A stretch of 64,000 nucleotides of DNA from Capitulum mitella (Eukaryota; Arthropoda; Thecostraca; Pollicipedomorpha; Pollicipedidae). The stretch spans positions 3,642,304-3,706,303 of the forward strand of contig CP099847.1 of assembly GCA_030062745.1 (NCBI GenBank), in the 5' to 3' direction. The position numbers and the translations under genes are program-made. The notes beneath the pieces are model-generated. The model had not been told where the DNA came from and searched no databases. It worked only from the letters and a program-made list of their open reading frames with translations. Below, piece after piece: positions 43,145-52,997 of the stretch; within the stretch, counting starts at the first letter, position 1; each line of letters begins with the position of its first letter.

Positions 43145-46100
43145 ATATAATATAAAATTATATATATGTATATGTACATACGAGAAAACAAACCAAAATC
43201 TTCTATAAATATTTCTTTTCAGATCAACTTCCGTCGGTCAAAACAAAGTGACCTAAATCCGTTGAGAAGCTCACGTTTGGGGGAGGTGAGGTTGTGAGGC
43301 CCCTCAATCCGCCCCCTCCCCCAAATTATTTTCGCAAAACGACAGCCCTGGCCATGGGGTCCCTCGCAGTGTTCAGGGGGTCCCCTTCAGCGTTGGGGGT
43401 CCCCCTCGTCCTCTAGGACCCCCGAAAAAAACCTGGCTACGCCACAGCTCTAGAGGCAAACCAACACGTTAGAAGGTTGGTTTGGGGTCAAAATCGAAGC
43501 GCTGTATCGCACGCAGATCTGTGTACCCGCATAGCACCCTATTTAAATGAAGGCGCTAAGGTAGGTACCAGACTTCCCGCAGACGAAGGATCCCAAGTCC
43601 TACAAGCTAAATGTTCTTTTGGGTGGCACCTGGCCACTGATGCCCTAAATCTTGCTTGTCCTGGATGTATTATTGCATTACTTGTGTGACAATGTCCTTG
43701 TCCTGGATGTATTATTGCATTATTTGTATGACAATAATACATCCAGGACAAGCAAGATTTAGGACATCAGTGGCCAGGTGCCAACCATAAGAACATTCAA
43801 CTTGTAGGACTTGGGATCCTTTGTTTGCGGGAAGTCTGTAGTACCTACCTAAGTGCTTTTATTTAAATAAATGTGCCTTGCGGGTGCGCAGGTCTGCGTG
43901 CGATACAGTGCTTCGCTTGCACTTTATCGCACGCCGATGGCGTTTCACTTTGCAGTCAACCACAAAATTTGGCGACGACACCATAAACGGTCCCCAAACC
44001 AAAAACATGAATGGCAAAGGAGTAAACCTCAGCACCTGAGTCTTCCACACACCAGGCTGAAGCTGTTGACGTGCGAGCAACCACATTTATCGACTGTCAC
44101 GCAAACGTGCTCCTGCCCGCCAGTTTTCAGCATCCCAGCGGCAGCAGTTTGCGGCAATGAGGAGGGGTGTGAATCGCTTAGGCACATCGCGCTTCACATG
44201 CATGTTGTTCCCCGTTTCGGCCTGAATCCGTCGAAATTGATCGACCAGCTTCCCGTCCGCCCTTCCAGGCCCTCATGGCACTAAGCTGCGCCCTTTGCGG
44301 CGTGGCAATTGGCCCAAAAGAAGCACAGGGTTATAAAACAGGTGTACGTGCGCTGCGCGTGACCTGTTGCACCATGCCCATCATGTGGGATGCCGTTGGA
44401 TAGACCTAGCACTGGTTGATCTGTTCACCAAATTTCGGATACCTAGGCCACTGTTGACGGCACTCAGAGGTTCGCGAGTCCAAATCAAAACACGTGCCCG
44501 TGGATCGCCACGTGGGTTGCACGTGGGCGCCGACCATAAAGGCGAGTATCCGTAAGTGGGGCCCATGATATCACCAACTCTCGAGTCAATAGCACCAGTC
44601 GTTTGACCTGTACACGTGAATAATTTAATTCTGCAGAGGTTCAGCTCGCGCCACGTGGCACGTGCCATGCGCCACGAATCGCTTTGAAACCTACACCATA
44701 ATCTGTCCGCTGATTCGACGCACCCGATGGGACCTTTTGTCGCGATCGGCTGGCGCGTTCGAAATCAAGACCAACATCACTCAAGGCTGTGGAGCACATG
44801 ATTACTGCCGCCATGGCCTTGGATCTGTGATGTCCATGGGGGATGGAGTGGTGACTGATTCTTGACTGGCCTGAAATTTTAGCTACCTGACATTAAAATG
44901 TCCCATCAAGGCGTCTTTACGCCGCCACTGGAGGTCGAAAACCTTGACTCTGAGTCCGATGGTGCCTCAGCTTCGGAGGCAGAGGAAGAGCCCGGTCTGG
45001 GTCACCCATGGCCACATCTAGAAACGTGCTTTGAGTTCAAGGAAGAGGGAAAAAACGTCATCTTTACGTGTGTCCTGTGCCGACCGAAAGAGGTTATAAT
45101 CAAGGGCCACAAGAGTAGCCTTTCAAACCCAAAGGCACATATCAAGAGGAAGCATAATTTACAGTATTTCCAGGTGAGAACAAAATGTGCACAGTAACTT
45201 GTCAGTAGTGAAGCATAATTATGAAGCTTGTCGACTATTGCTTGGATTATTTGCCTTAACCATGTTCTCTGCAGGCAGTGAAATTCACATTAACCTGCGG
45301 GGAAGGGGCAGATCTGCGGTAATCTACCTTTCGGTCGACGCTTACGCGTAATTTTTTGTAGACGCGGAAGTGGCAATACAAGTTGTATGAACAATTTAAC
45401 CCATTCAGGTATTTTTCTAAGCACTGGCCCTTACTGAGTGCGTAAACTGACTTGGTTAGGTAACTCTTGCATTTTGATTCAGTTGACACATGTTTGCCTT
45501 GCCTTGCCTGGGGGGTGGACGGATTTCCGCACCTCCTAGGATCTCGACTCCCATAAATCTCACGGAAAAAAAGAAAACACCGGCGGAAAGGTTTTGTCAA
45601 ACCGAGACGAAGACATTCAAGAATTTTGATCTCAGGTCAATTTTGAGGCCACTAGACGCCACGAAAGTTCAAAACACGTCCTTGGAATTACGTAAATAGA
45701 CACAATACTTTGTCCCTGAAAAGCTGAACTTAAGCGACATATACTGGACCGTACGACAATAGGGAGTTGATTGATATCAATTTTGGTCTTTCACAGGGGT
45801 CAGGTCAGGTTACGTCATCGTTCCAAAATGGTCCACTTGTGAACGGCTAACATCCTCTGTTGCATCTTACTTATGGCCATGCTTTTATAGTTAATTTGTA
45901 TTTTCAGGGGTGCTGAAGAGGTGCTAAAGCACCCTTGAGGTACTTAAACAGCATTTTAGGTTGACCCAACGGCCAGCTAAGGTCAACTAAGGTCAAATTT
46001 TTAAATGATCAGAATCGAAAAATTCGAAGTTTTTACAGGGTCCACGTTGCTAGTAGACTGTTTTTTCACGGCCAGGAAGTTTCATTGATGGCCGGGAGAG

Positions 46101-49100
46101 GTCGCATGAGGTCAGCTGTTGTCACTTATGTGCCTTGTATTTTGTTCGCCGCCAGTCTACAGCGCCACCATCGCCTACCGCCGGTAGAGATAAAAAAGTG
46201 CATGACCATCTAGTATGTGCTTTATAATTTCGATTTGCTTTTTGCATTATCTTTACGCACTACAGTGACTAATCCAAGGCCAAAAAATCTTTGGTGCACC
46301 GCTCAGGTCAAAAGGCGTCATTGACCTCGGATGACCTAAGATGATCTCCAGTGATCTCGTTTTTTCTATGGTGCTAGGTATGTTTATTTTTGGCCGTGAA
46401 TTTGAACCCGAACGAATTTGAAAAAGGTCCATGGTCCACTTGTGAATGGCTAACATCCTTTGTTGCATCTCACTTATGACCATGCTTTTATATCTAATTT
46501 GTATTTTCAAGGGTGCTGAAGAGGTACTAAAGCATCCTAGAGGTGCCTAAGCACCATTTTAGGTTGACGCGACGGTCAGGTAATGTTCAAATGATCAGAA
46601 TCGAAAAAATCGAAGTTTGAACAGGGTCCACGTTGGTAGTAGAATGTTTTTTCCGCGGTCAGGAAGTCCCGTTGATGGCTGGGAGAGGTCGCATGAGGTC
46701 AGCTGGTGTCACTTATGTACCTTGTATTTCACCCGCCGCCAGTCTCCAGCGCCACCTTCGCCAACCGCCGGAAGAGATAAAAAAGTGCATGACCATCTAG
46801 TATGTGCTTTATAATCTCGATTTGCCTTTTGCGTGATCTTTACGCACTACAGTGACCAATCCAAGGCCAAAAAACTTTTTGGTGCGCCGCTCAGGTCAAA
46901 AGACGTCATTGACCTCGGATGACCTTGCATGATCTCCAATGATCTTGTTTTTTCTATGGTGCTAGGCAAGGTTAATTTGAACCCAGCGTCCATTTGTACC
47001 TCAAAGATCAACAAACTGCCAATTCTGAGCAAACCGTTTGGATTTTGCAACATGTAGTCCCATATTGGATCATGACCTGACGCAAAGTCACTGGTGCTCT
47101 GCTGTCATGATGGCAGCACATGTTAGGGATCGTGCTACTAATAATATATGAGCATCGAGATCCCATAAAAATCCGCTCAAATTTAGGCCAAATCCGAAAA
47201 AAATGGCTAAAATTGACCTAACCTCAGGTCATTGACCTCGGATTTTCCAAAAAATCCGAAATATACTAACTGCGCGTTGTATCATATTCTATTATTCCTG
47301 CAATCGTTGGCGAGCTCGGTCTTCCCCCGAAAAAGCTACAGGGGGTTGAATTTTTGAAAAGGTTGACCTCTTTGACCTGACCCAGGGCATTGACCTGACC
47401 TGCTGGGAACTTTAAATATCACTTCAAGAACAACATGTGTGGTATGGTGCGCAGAGAACTGATCAGTGCCCTTTGTTTATTTTCCACCACTTTGGGGAGA
47501 GGTTCAAGGCGGGCTCTGGCCGAGGCAAACAGAGGAAGAGGCAGGCATCATCTTCCCCCAGCCGTAGCCACTCTGCCTCACCAGCACCCAAGAGGGCTCG
47601 TCAGTGCAGCATCGGCGAGGCACTTGGCGCCGTCGCCTCTGGCGCAGGCGTACGGCACAGTGAAGTGGACAAGAAGATCGTGGATTTCTTCGTGTGCAAC
47701 ATGTTGGCCCTCATGATCGTGGACTCGCCATCTTTTACCAGCCTCGTCAAGACCCTTAACCCGACGAAGAAGGTGATGTCCCGCCGCTGCCTCGGCCGCA
47801 GGATCATTGACAGCCACAAGGAGCTTGAGCAGCATGTGATCAGGTAGGTACACCATCCCATTCACGTGCACAACGACTGCCACTATCACTGAAGCATTAT
47901 AGTGTTTGTGATGACGTTAATATCATGAAAAGATATAAAAAACTTATGAAATCCGGCTCCGGTTGAGTATTAATCCCAGAAAGACAACTTCAAAGCGAAT
48001 CATTGATGATCTGTTTGTGCACATACTGCAATATGCTTTACATACTGAAATTTGCAGTGGTGAATTGTGGGTTGTCAAAGGAAAAAATATATCAGCCCAT
48101 CTTAGCCTAGCCTAGCTTCGATATTGCTCCAAAGATGTCAATTAACAAGAAGTAAGAAATGGAAGGAACCTCAAGCAGGCATCTCTCGGCGCAGTGACTG
48201 TAGACAATTTATGAATGTGTCTCTGCTTATGCCCCTTTTTGGTGGTTACTGGTTGGTGATGACACTATTTCAGTAGTTGGTATTGCTTGTAAAATAGTAT
48301 GTGCTTGTGATATATTGCTGTCTCATCTAAATTAATAACTGATTGAATGTCTTGTTCCCATGTGCTCCTTCTTAGAGTATAATCCCAATAGACTGGTAGC
48401 CTTATTGGGAAGAAGTGGCTGCACGCCCGCATTCCTCGTATATTCTCCCCGTATTACCCGAAATACCAATGTCCGATGCTTCCTACGTGTATGTCCATTT
48501 CAACGTGTATTTTTGTTGCAGACTTCTGGAGGACGTCACCTGGGTGGCCACCACCGCGGATTGCTGGTCGGCGCATAACAAGGCTTACCTGGGGATGACG
48601 GCGCATTGGGTGGATCCCATGACTCGCGACAGATAGCAGGCCGTCCTGGCCTTCTCTCGGCTCCGAGGTCGTCACACCTTCGACGTCCTCGCTCAGGCAA
48701 TGGTGGACGTGCATGTCAAGTTCGGTATCCAGGACAAGGTGACGAGGACAACGACGGACAATGGCAGCAACTTTGTAAAGGCGTTCGCACATTTTGGCTC
48801 TGAGAGCGGTGTTTTGCCAGGTCTACCTGCTGGCGACTTTGATGAGCCTGAAGACAACGGCGACGACGACGGTGACGATGGCTCCAACGTGGACGACCAG
48901 GAGACCGAGGTCCCGGCGGACGAGGAGAATCTGCAGGTCGTCTCTGTTGCTGAGACCCTCTCTCAGTCTTCATCCGATGGCAGCGGCGTGTTCGATCTGC
49001 CCAAGCACATGAGGTGCGCAGCCCACACGTTCAACTTGGTGGCGACTACGGATACTGGCAAGGCGATCAAGCCTCAGTCCACTCTCAGGTACGCGTACAG

Positions 49101-52100
49101 GAGGGCCATGGGGAAGGCGCAGAGTCTTTGGAACCAGCAAAGCCGCAGCACGCTGGCGGCGGACGTCATCCAGAACGAGCTGGAGAGGAGGTTGGTGGTC
49201 CCGAACGCCACGCGCTGGAACTCCATCTACGACTCCGTCAGACTTCTGAACGACCTTTTGGGTGGAGGGAAGCGAGCAGCGCTGAACAAGGTGCTGATTC
49301 AGCTTAAGCTGCCGATCTTCAGCGAGGCCGACGTCTCCTGAAGGAGTACGGCCAGGTCAGGGCCTACATCGCTAAGGCACTGGACGTCCTGCAGGGAGAG
49401 AGTCGTGCGTATTTTGGGTGTCTTCTCCCCACTGTGGCCATCGCCCTGAAGAAGCTGGGGGAGACGAAGATTTGAGGACTCCAGTACTGCTAGCCGCTGG
49501 TGGACGCGATGCTGGAGGGTATCGAGAGGAGATTTGGACCCCTCTTCAAAACCTCGACTGCCAGCTGGCCGCCGCCTTCCAGCCTATGTTCCGTCTGACC
49601 TGGCTGGAGAAGCACGACGCCAGCCAGGTTAGCCAGGTTAGGTCAGCCAGGGAGACAGCCGTGGAGATGGCCCTGAGGGAAGCTGTGTCCGGAGATGCCA
49701 GCAGCGCCAGCAGCACGGACGAGTTGGAGGACGACGAGGCAGACTTCTTCGGGGGCATGACGCACTCCCAGAAGCCCACCAGCAGCCGCAAATCGGCTAA
49801 ATCAAGAGCTCAGGTCATGGTGAAGGCTTGGCTAGAGGATATATGGAAGAGAGAAGGCAAACTGAGGACATGGTGTTTCGGAAAGAACAACTACTGGTCA
49901 GTGTGTTTGTAAAGTACTATACCGCCATTCCGTCCAGCGGGTCAGTGGAAGGGCTTTTCTCGACAGGGAAGGACGTTCTGAAGGCAAAGAGGTCCTCCCA
50001 CTCCGATGGCAGCTTGGAGCGCATCATGTTCCTGATGGTAGATAATGTAACAAATTATCATTTAGTTTCCTTAGTTTTTTAGACGTTACTTTGTACTGGC
50101 ATTGGTTCCTGTGTGCAATTGCACGAATTTTACCATAACACTGAATCAGTGGTCTTTCTCAATCTCATTCATATATCTTATTTACTAATTTTGCAGTATG
50201 TACGTCGTCCATCGTCTGTCGTGTCAGTGTGTCAAATGCCGTCACAGCTTAATGATGGTGCCAGCTGGATTCGCGGAATCTGGCATGCAGCTTGGCAAGC
50301 GTTAACCGGTCATTGCGTCAAAGTTTGATGACCGTCTACTGTTTTCATGCCGTCATGGCGTCACGGTGTGATTCCGTCCGGTCAGTATGAACTGAACCAT
50401 TGATGAAATCAGCGGCCCCATACCGCCCCTCCGTGTCCGGCGTTCGATATGGGCTTCGGGGATGCGGATTTCACTAAAAGCCAGACTAAGCATGTTTCCA
50501 TTGGTGCAGTGCTGTGCCGGGCAACTGCTTCACAACCTATATTGCACACTCTGCCCCTCGCTCATTGCTGCTGACCCCAGCGGTGACCCGAGCTACTTAC
50601 TATCCATCTTTCGTGGGATGCAGGGGGCGTCACCAGAACCCATGCCTGGGAGAGTCAGACGAGTTCCTTACAAAGTGCATGGGTAATAGATCACCATTAT
50701 CTCGGGGTGGTAAGTTGGAGACAGGCATAGACAGGCTCGGTTTTACTAGAACGATAGCCGTGCGGAACCAATTTTGGCGACGCTGCTGACTATCTTTACC
50801 AGGCTGGGAACGACTGGGCCTGACCCCAGCCCTCGCTCAGTAACTGCCCGGGTTCCGGGAAGTCGTCCCTCAACGCCGTGTATGCCTTAATTACAGGGCA
50901 ACCGGCAGCATGCCGAAGCATAGAAGACGCCGAGGGCAAGGTGTGACAATGAAGTGGAGCAAGAAGCAGAAGTGAAGGAGAAAAGGGGGAAGAAAAAAGA
51001 AGTGAAGAAAATGTGTGGGAAGTCAAAAAGTGAAGCGGGACGCCAGGAGGAGCAGACCGTGAAGGGACCATGGCGGAACGTCGTTGAAGATAAGCCCATT
51101 TTGTACCTTTTTTTAGTCTTTTATTTCACAATAATAAAATCCATATCAAAGTCATATTTTTTAAGTCCTTCGTCGTTTGGTATTAAAGAAAAAAACGTCA
51201 GGGGTATCAGGAATCTTACCTCCACGCACGCGCACGTACACAAACTAGTACGCACATAATTCCACAACAAAACAAGAAGTTCGCGAGACCGAAACGAGCT
51301 CTGAGCGGAGACCATTATGTTCAGGCGAATACTTCGATAGGCAAACCCAGTCGACAGATGTCCGCTGTTTGTCGCATTTTGCATGCGTCCGCCCCAGCGC
51401 CGGTTGTTGCCGCTCCGTCGGCGCCGCGGGCAATGAACAGGAATTCGTTGGTTTGAACACTGTGGCCAACACAGTGGCAGATTACCCGCCGCGGCTGTTG
51501 ACCCGGCGCCGCCGACTCCACAACGGCCGGTGAGGGCATTGGGCAGTTAGCGGAGTGTTTGGGGTAAGCGCTTTTTCTTTCTTCCCTTTGTATAGGGAAT
51601 GTGTTTTACAACCACAAAGCAGCATAAAAGACTTAAAACCCGCGTTCGCTTGGTTTTTACTGCATTTAAAAAGTAACGGAATAACGGAGTAACGGTAACT
51701 TCCGTTGCTTTTTAAGACAGAGTAACGGAGTAACGAGTAACGGACTGACTTTTTTGAGTAATATAGTAACGAGTAACGAAGCTACATTTTTGAGTAACGA
51801 TGCCCACCTATGGACCTTAGTACGTACTGACCAATATTTTGATGCCAAAGCACACAGAAACATGGCAAACTATATCTATTTTTACACGATCTGCCACGCT
51901 GCACCTGAAGAGCACTCTATCCCGCATTGATGCCAAACTGTCCAGTATCCACGCACGTCTCGAGCATCCGCTCCACCGCGACCTTACCCGACATTGCCGT
52001 GCCAGGAGCCGTTCTCGTCCAAAAGGCCCCAGTTGAGGTCGGGCGACAGCACGAACTGCACGCTGAGGTTGAACCGGCGTCCGGCCTCGTGCATGATGTT

Positions 52101-52997
52101 GGAGTCCGGGCCGAACCGCGGCCGGTGGCAGGTGACATTCGGCGCCGGCGGCGGCACGGCGTCGCACCACGTGTACGGCTTGTAGTCCATGTAGAGCACG
52201 CGGAACGGTCGGCCATGGCCCGAGTCGGGCGCCAGCAGCGCGGCCGGCCGCCAGTCGGCGCCGTCGGCCGGCTCGGCCAGCTGGCGGCCGTCCGGCGCCA
52301 GCTGGTGGACCCAAGTGCTGGCAGGACCGCCCTGCAGGCACAGCGGCAGGCTGACCTGGCGCAGCAGCCGGGCGCGCAGCAGGCGGCCGCAGCTGGCGCC
52401 GGGAGCTGCCAGCAGCGCCAGCCGGCCGGCCGCCCAGTGCGTCGGCCGCGGCTGGCGCTCCAGCCGGGCCAGCAGCGGTCGGCCGCCCAGCAGCAGCGTC
52501 AGCCGCGGCCCCTGGCCGAACAGCAGCGAGATGGCGTCGGCTGCCGCCGCCCGGCTGCCGTCCAGCAGCAACAGGCCGCCGGGCGGCTGCAGCTGCCCCA
52601 GCAGCCGGTCCAGCCCCTCCGCCACAGGCTCGGCCACCAGCACCACCTCCGACCAGCTGAGGTAGTCCAAAGCGGCCAGCCGGCGGAGCACGGCGCCGTA
52701 CTGCTGCACAGCGAGCTCGGAGACGTCCGGAGCGGCGATGCTGCGGTCAGAGACGTTTTGCGGAACAGGGTTACCGAGGCCAGAGACGTTCTCCAGAGTA
52801 GCGGTCAAGGTGTCAGAGACGTTCTTCAGAGCAGCTGTCACGGGATCAGAGACATTCTTCTGAGCAGAGGTAATGGGGTCAGAGACGTTCTCCTGAGCAG
52901 TAGCGGAGTTACCAGTGACGAAAAGCAAGAGCAGCATTGGAGTCATGGCGCCCAATGTTGATGGTCGAATGTTTGTACTGATGATCATATCGTTCAT
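34806..52997 (-). CDS. Divergent ionotropic receptor (IR), two coding exons
   Basis: Chemosensory receptor of the variant ionotropic glutamate receptor family, expected in dendritic membranes of sensory neurons. Exon 1 (51988-52997) gives the signal peptide, N-terminal domain and ligand-binding S1 lobe; exon 2 (34806-35986) gives the rest of S1, three membrane segments, the pore loop and S2. The join is GG|g, phase 2, reading SWHGNVGFVMRGEADAAVSG. Joined length is about 729 codons plus one extra base: in exon 2 near 35930, GLVMTQ and ERAEVVGFTRPVY lie in different frames. This is an error in the sequence or a real frameshift allele. The intron (16.0 kb) is mostly transposons. No close named IR is recognised, so no symbol is given. 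Confidence 0.85.
35987..36730 (-). repeat. 30-bp minisatellite that copies the IR exon 2 acceptor
   Basis: About 25 units. Read on the minus strand each near-exon unit is 'ccgcaggttcgtgatgcagc' plus 'ggtgtgtgat', i.e. acceptor CAG followed by the first exon bases gttcgtgatg. Units next to the exon are near-identical; those beyond 36400 are strongly diverged. As 30 is a multiple of three, the array stays open in the exon's frame (repeating RFVMQRCVxR), so use of an upstream copy would add 10-residue repeats instead of shifting frame. Confidence 0.93.
37040..37195 (+). repeat. ~78-bp tandem duplication
   Basis: 'gggggcagcctggcatgtac' to 'aacccgcgcagtggaa' occurs twice in a row with very few changes. 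Confidence 0.9.
38338..38390. repeat. 24-bp hairpin, one mismatch, 5-base loop
   Basis: Arms 'aatatctcgagaacggatcg'(gagc) and its complement, separated by 'aacca'. Confidence 0.9.
39858..39928. repeat. ~33-bp hairpin, 5-base loop
   Basis: Arms around 'ccccaggatgaattcaaaag' and its complement 'cttttgaattcatcttgggg', separated by 'ggaat'. A few mismatches lie at the outer end. Confidence 0.9.
39990..42300 (+). repeat. Degenerate ~200-bp internal repeats of the hAT composite
   Basis: A block like 'cctctgaaaatatcaagg' followed by 'gatccacaaaaaaccctaat' and 'ataaattcaaggaggaccc' recurs near 40013, 40240, 40485, 40680 and 42128. The TTAA element at 40821-42046 interrupts the series and is therefore younger. 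Confidence 0.6.
40821..42046. mobile_element. TTAA-bounded non-autonomous element, family 1, copy B
   Basis: Begins TTAACCCGTCCCCGACTGGG and ends GCGCGGTTTAA. It aligns along its length with 23110-24371 in the same orientation. Subterminal palindromes (GGGGCAGTTGACTGCCCC type) are intact at both ends. It is nested in the hAT composite and has no transposase. Confidence 0.75.
42460..42499. repeat. (TA)n microsatellite
   Basis: Pure TA repeat at the 5' edge of the Penelope-like fragment. Confidence 0.95.
42500..42707 (+). pseudogene. Penelope-like retroelement, 3' end of GIY-YIG endonuclease
   Basis: The frame reads RTITSNMEVVARATDKRRL then AALEAIFIRDMDPLINRQV. This looks like the C-terminal part of the GIY-YIG nuclease of Penelope-like elements, where an 'EAlhI...kPslN' block ends the protein. 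The fragment is 5'-truncated: no reverse transcriptase precedes it. It has landed within the hAT composite. The call rests on a short motif only. Confidence 0.5.
42861..42890 (+). ncRNA. Hammerhead-ribozyme-like motif (degenerate)
   Basis: CTGAAAAT, a GTCT/AGAC stem with a 7-base loop, then GAAACG resembles the CUGAnGA...stem II...GAAA core known from Penelope-like elements. The core G at the sixth position (CUGAnGA) is changed, so activity is unlikely. It lies 150 bases after the GIY-YIG frame, which fits the element type. Confidence 0.3.
43089..43170. repeat. TA-rich microsatellite
   Basis: Interrupted TA repeats. Confidence 0.9.
43478..44003. mobile_element. Fold-back element (~525 bp) with ~200-bp arms
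   Basis: Arms at about 43495-43715 and 43728-43925 are inverted copies ('cttgtcctggatgtattatt' type at the centre). The outer ends TTGGTTTGGGG and CCCCAAACCAA are also inverted. It lies 22 bases from the target duplication of the hAT composite. No coding capacity. Confidence 0.7.
44004..44897. other. Unassigned stretch upstream of the hAT transposase gene
   Basis: Possibly the 5' part of the hAT element. I could not find its left terminal inverted repeat. Confidence 0.3.
44898..50082 (+). pseudogene. hAT-superfamily transposase with BED zinc finger, broken
   Basis: Cut-and-paste DNA transposase inserted antisense in the IR intron. Exon A 44898-45173 has an acidic N-terminus and a BED finger (C58, C61, H81, H86), donor CAG|gtgaga. 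Exon B about 47500-47843 carries KKIVDFFVCNMLALMIVDSP, donor CAG|gtaggt. Exon C from 48522 has the RNase-H-like core: TADCWSAHNKAYLGMTAHW and TTTDNGSNFVKAF hold the first two catalytic acids. The end (about 49890-50040) is the hATC dimerisation domain, with SSGSVEGLFSTGKDVLKAKR. Breaks: an in-frame TAG at 48634, a frame change near 49335, stops near 49475, and frame changes near 49540 and 49880. It is an inactive but fairly recent copy. A domesticated ZBED-like gene is less likely given the breaks. Confidence 0.8.
45832..46970 (+). repeat. ~600-bp tandem duplication inside the hAT intron
   Basis: The segment beginning 'gtccacttgtgaacggctaa' (45831) is repeated from about 46434 with roughly 90% identity by eye, down to 'ttctatggtgctaggta'. 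Confidence 0.85.
51660..51812. mobile_element. Transposon terminus rich in GTAACG repeats
   Basis: Repeated 'gagtaacgagtaacgga' words end in ACGATGCCCACCTATG. Reversed, this is CATAGGTGGGCATCGTTACT, similar to the CAnAGGTGGGCA ends of many hAT elements. It may be the right end of the hAT copy whose transposase lies upstream, or a separate element. No matching left end was found. Confidence 0.4.
51988..52997 (-). CDS. IR exon 1: signal peptide, N-terminal domain, S1 lobe
   Basis: 336 residues plus two bases, donor GG|gtaagg. The first Met at 52997 is used; a Met 17 residues on (MTPMLLLLFVTGNS) begins the hydrophobic signal sequence and may be the true start. Residues 37-91 are five NVS-containing repeats. 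The S1 lobe begins RPFRVLYMDYKPYTW and contains FGPDSNIMHEAGRRFNLSVQ and LDENGSWHG, the usual IR pattern. GC bias creates a long antisense frame, which I reject. Confidence 0.85.
52725..52889 (-). repeat. 33-bp coding minisatellite: five 11-residue NVS repeats
   Basis: NVSDPITSAQK, NVSDPVTAALK, NVSDTLTATLE, NVSGLGNPVPQ and NVSDRSIAAPD follow one another. Each starts with an N-glycosylation sequon (N-V-S). They lie right behind the signal peptide in the predicted extracellular N-terminus. Confidence 0.95.

Larger units (their letters stand above)
36851..43447. mobile_element. 6.6-kb hAT-type composite element with 8-bp target duplication
   Basis: The left end CAGCAGCGTAGCCA and right end TGGCTACGCCACAG form an inverted terminal repeat of the hAT CAGnGGCGTAGCCA type. 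Both sides are flanked by the identical octamer CTCTAGAG (36843-36850 and 43448-43455), itself a palindrome. The inside has no transposase; it is made of degenerate ~200-bp repeats, two hairpins, a nested TTAA element and a Penelope-like fragment. It is probably non-autonomous, mobilised by a related hAT transposase. Confidence 0.75.
35987..51987 (-). other. IR intron (16.0 kb), largely transposon-derived
   Basis: From the exon 2 side: 30-bp array, 6.6-kb hAT-type composite, fold-back element, broken hAT transposase gene, and transposon-end-like sequence near exon 1. In 50100-51650 I see nothing recognisable. Confidence 0.75.

Noticed and set aside
47435-47499. In-frame sequence upstream of hAT exon B as coding
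   Set aside because: The acceptor ggggAG at 47498-47499 fits the phase of exon A; the upstream part is pyrimidine-rich and intronic. The choice is not certain.
51927-52961. 344-aa plus-strand frame
   Set aside because: Antisense shadow of the very GC-rich IR exon 1, which has clear family motifs on the minus strand.
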